The notes under the pieces were generated by a model that worked only from the letters and a program-made list of their open reading frames with translations, did no database searches and was not told the origin of the DNA. Shown here in pieces: positions 63,295 to 64,000 of a stretch of DNA of 64,000 bases. Both the position numbers and the translations under genes were made by a program. The DNA is from Oscarella lobularis (lineage: Eukaryota > Porifera > Homoscleromorpha > Homosclerophorida > Oscarellidae). The stretch lies in the NCBI RefSeq assembly GCF_947507565.1, contig NC_089185.1:1116001-1180000 (forward strand), written 5' to 3'. Every line of letters starts with the position of its first letter. Position 1 is the first letter of the stretch.

Positions 63295-64000
63295 TCACTT
63301 CTTTGAATATCCAAATTCAGTAGCTGCGTCGGCAGAGATGTCGCCATACTGCCACACGTTTTTCTGACAACAAATACAGTAGGTAAAAAGCTATGCATAG
63401 CCCTACTCGTTTCCACAGACTTACCCTGGCTGTTTTGGCGCTCAGTTGAGCATCTAAATACTCATCCACCTGAGAAAAGGCATTGCTCTTATGAACACAG
63501 TCGTTAGTTTTTGAATTCTTACCAGTTTTGCTAGCCTTCTTTCTTTTCTCTTCTCCACTTGAAGGAGTCCGCCAGCTACAAGCGCTTTTCCGACGTCGGT
63601 CTCATCCTCCGTATTCGTCACAGTCACAAATTCCTTCAGGAAGAAACAAACGCCTAGTCAAACATCATAACAAGGCGCTCAACTGGACACAGACCTGAGC
63701 TCCAACTTTGTACTCCACATTTATCTTCACGTTGGAATTCTTAACAAGAAAAGAAACAGAGTTCACAGATATGACATTCTACTTACGTACACATACAAGA
63801 ACTGACGTCTGCAAAGCAGACGTTGCTTCTGATACCCACTCTTCCTAATCAAGAAAATAGGTACTGTACGTTCTCGCCCTACTATAGAAGGGCTTACGTC
63901 AGATGTAGCGGCAACAAAAGCCAGGAAATATTCTTTGGCTTGAGCTGGAAAACTGAGAACAATCAATTCAATTGATGTACCTACGTGCTTTATACGTCGT
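63295..64000 (-). CDS. SND1: Tudor-SN (SND1), C-terminal end, cut by window edge
   Basis: Minus-strand exons entering from the right edge encode PAQAKEYFLAFVAATSD, EEWVSEATSALQTSVLV, NSNVKINVEYKVGAQEFVTV, DVGKALVAGGLLQVEKRKE, VDEYLDAQLSAKTAR and NVWQYGDISADAATEFGYSK. They end at TGA 63295-63297. This is the post-Tudor, fifth staphylococcal-nuclease-like part and the signature C-terminus of SND1 (human ends with YGDFRADDADEFGYSR). SND1 is an RNA-binding nuclease and transcription/splicing co-factor. The frame continues off the window. It is convergent with RPL10A. Confidence 0.92.

Overview
This is a gene-dense nuclear segment from a multicellular animal, carrying about 24 protein-coding genes on both strands. 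Introns are mostly 50-100 nt, and many genes are separated by only tens to a few hundred bases. The assignment to animals rests on recognisable KRIT1, JAGN1, BTBD8, MSH2, ZMPSTE24, PHIP/BRWD, EFCAB6, DHDDS and SND1 homologues, a BIR/RING inhibitor-of-apoptosis protein, a collagen-VWA protein and a long calcium-binding-EGF protein. Compactness and domain content suggest an early-branching invertebrate, perhaps a sponge; the exact taxon is inference.

Layout. 0-8 kb: two tandem secreted sialidases (the first cut by the window edge), JAGN1, a BTBD8-like double-BTB protein, a TPR-like/TIR protein and OSGEP. 8-20 kb: extracellular genes, namely a secreted protein of unknown family, a 16-EGF-repeat protein and a collagen-VWA protein. 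20-32 kb: KRIT1 with an in-phase EF-hand-like extension, an apparently broken ITPA, a poorly resolved minus-strand gene, a small secreted acidic protein, DNAJB11, and a 711-bp inverted-repeat element of MITE type. 32-52 kb: PHIP/BRWD, DHDDS, a four-BIR IAP, MSH2, a ZC4H2-like coiled-coil protein and ZMPSTE24. 52-58 kb: a DegT-type sugar aminotransferase divergent from two tandem two-domain glycosyltransferases. 58-64 kb: EFCAB6, RPL10A and the C-terminal end of SND1.

Functional themes. Most genes are unrelated housekeeping neighbours: KEOPS tRNA modification, mismatch repair, dolichol synthesis, prelamin-type CAAX proteolysis, ER folding, ribosome. Two sets stand out. One is sugar-related: two sialidases at the left end, and at 52.5-58.2 kb a PLP sugar aminotransferase beside two dual-domain glycosyltransferases. 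The latter three look like a small surface-glycan locus of partly bacterial character, and they are the best candidate for an undescribed system. The other is innate-immunity-like: a TPR-TIR protein that keeps a glutamate where enzymatic TIR domains have their catalytic residue, and an IAP with four BIRs.

A sequence-level oddity is the presence of four introns with GC-AG boundaries in three genes of the first 24 kb, each supported by codon phase on both sides and by homology across the junction. Exon models were assembled by eye from splice consensus, phase and homology, so individual boundaries may be off by a few bases. No tRNA, rRNA or CRISPR array was seen.
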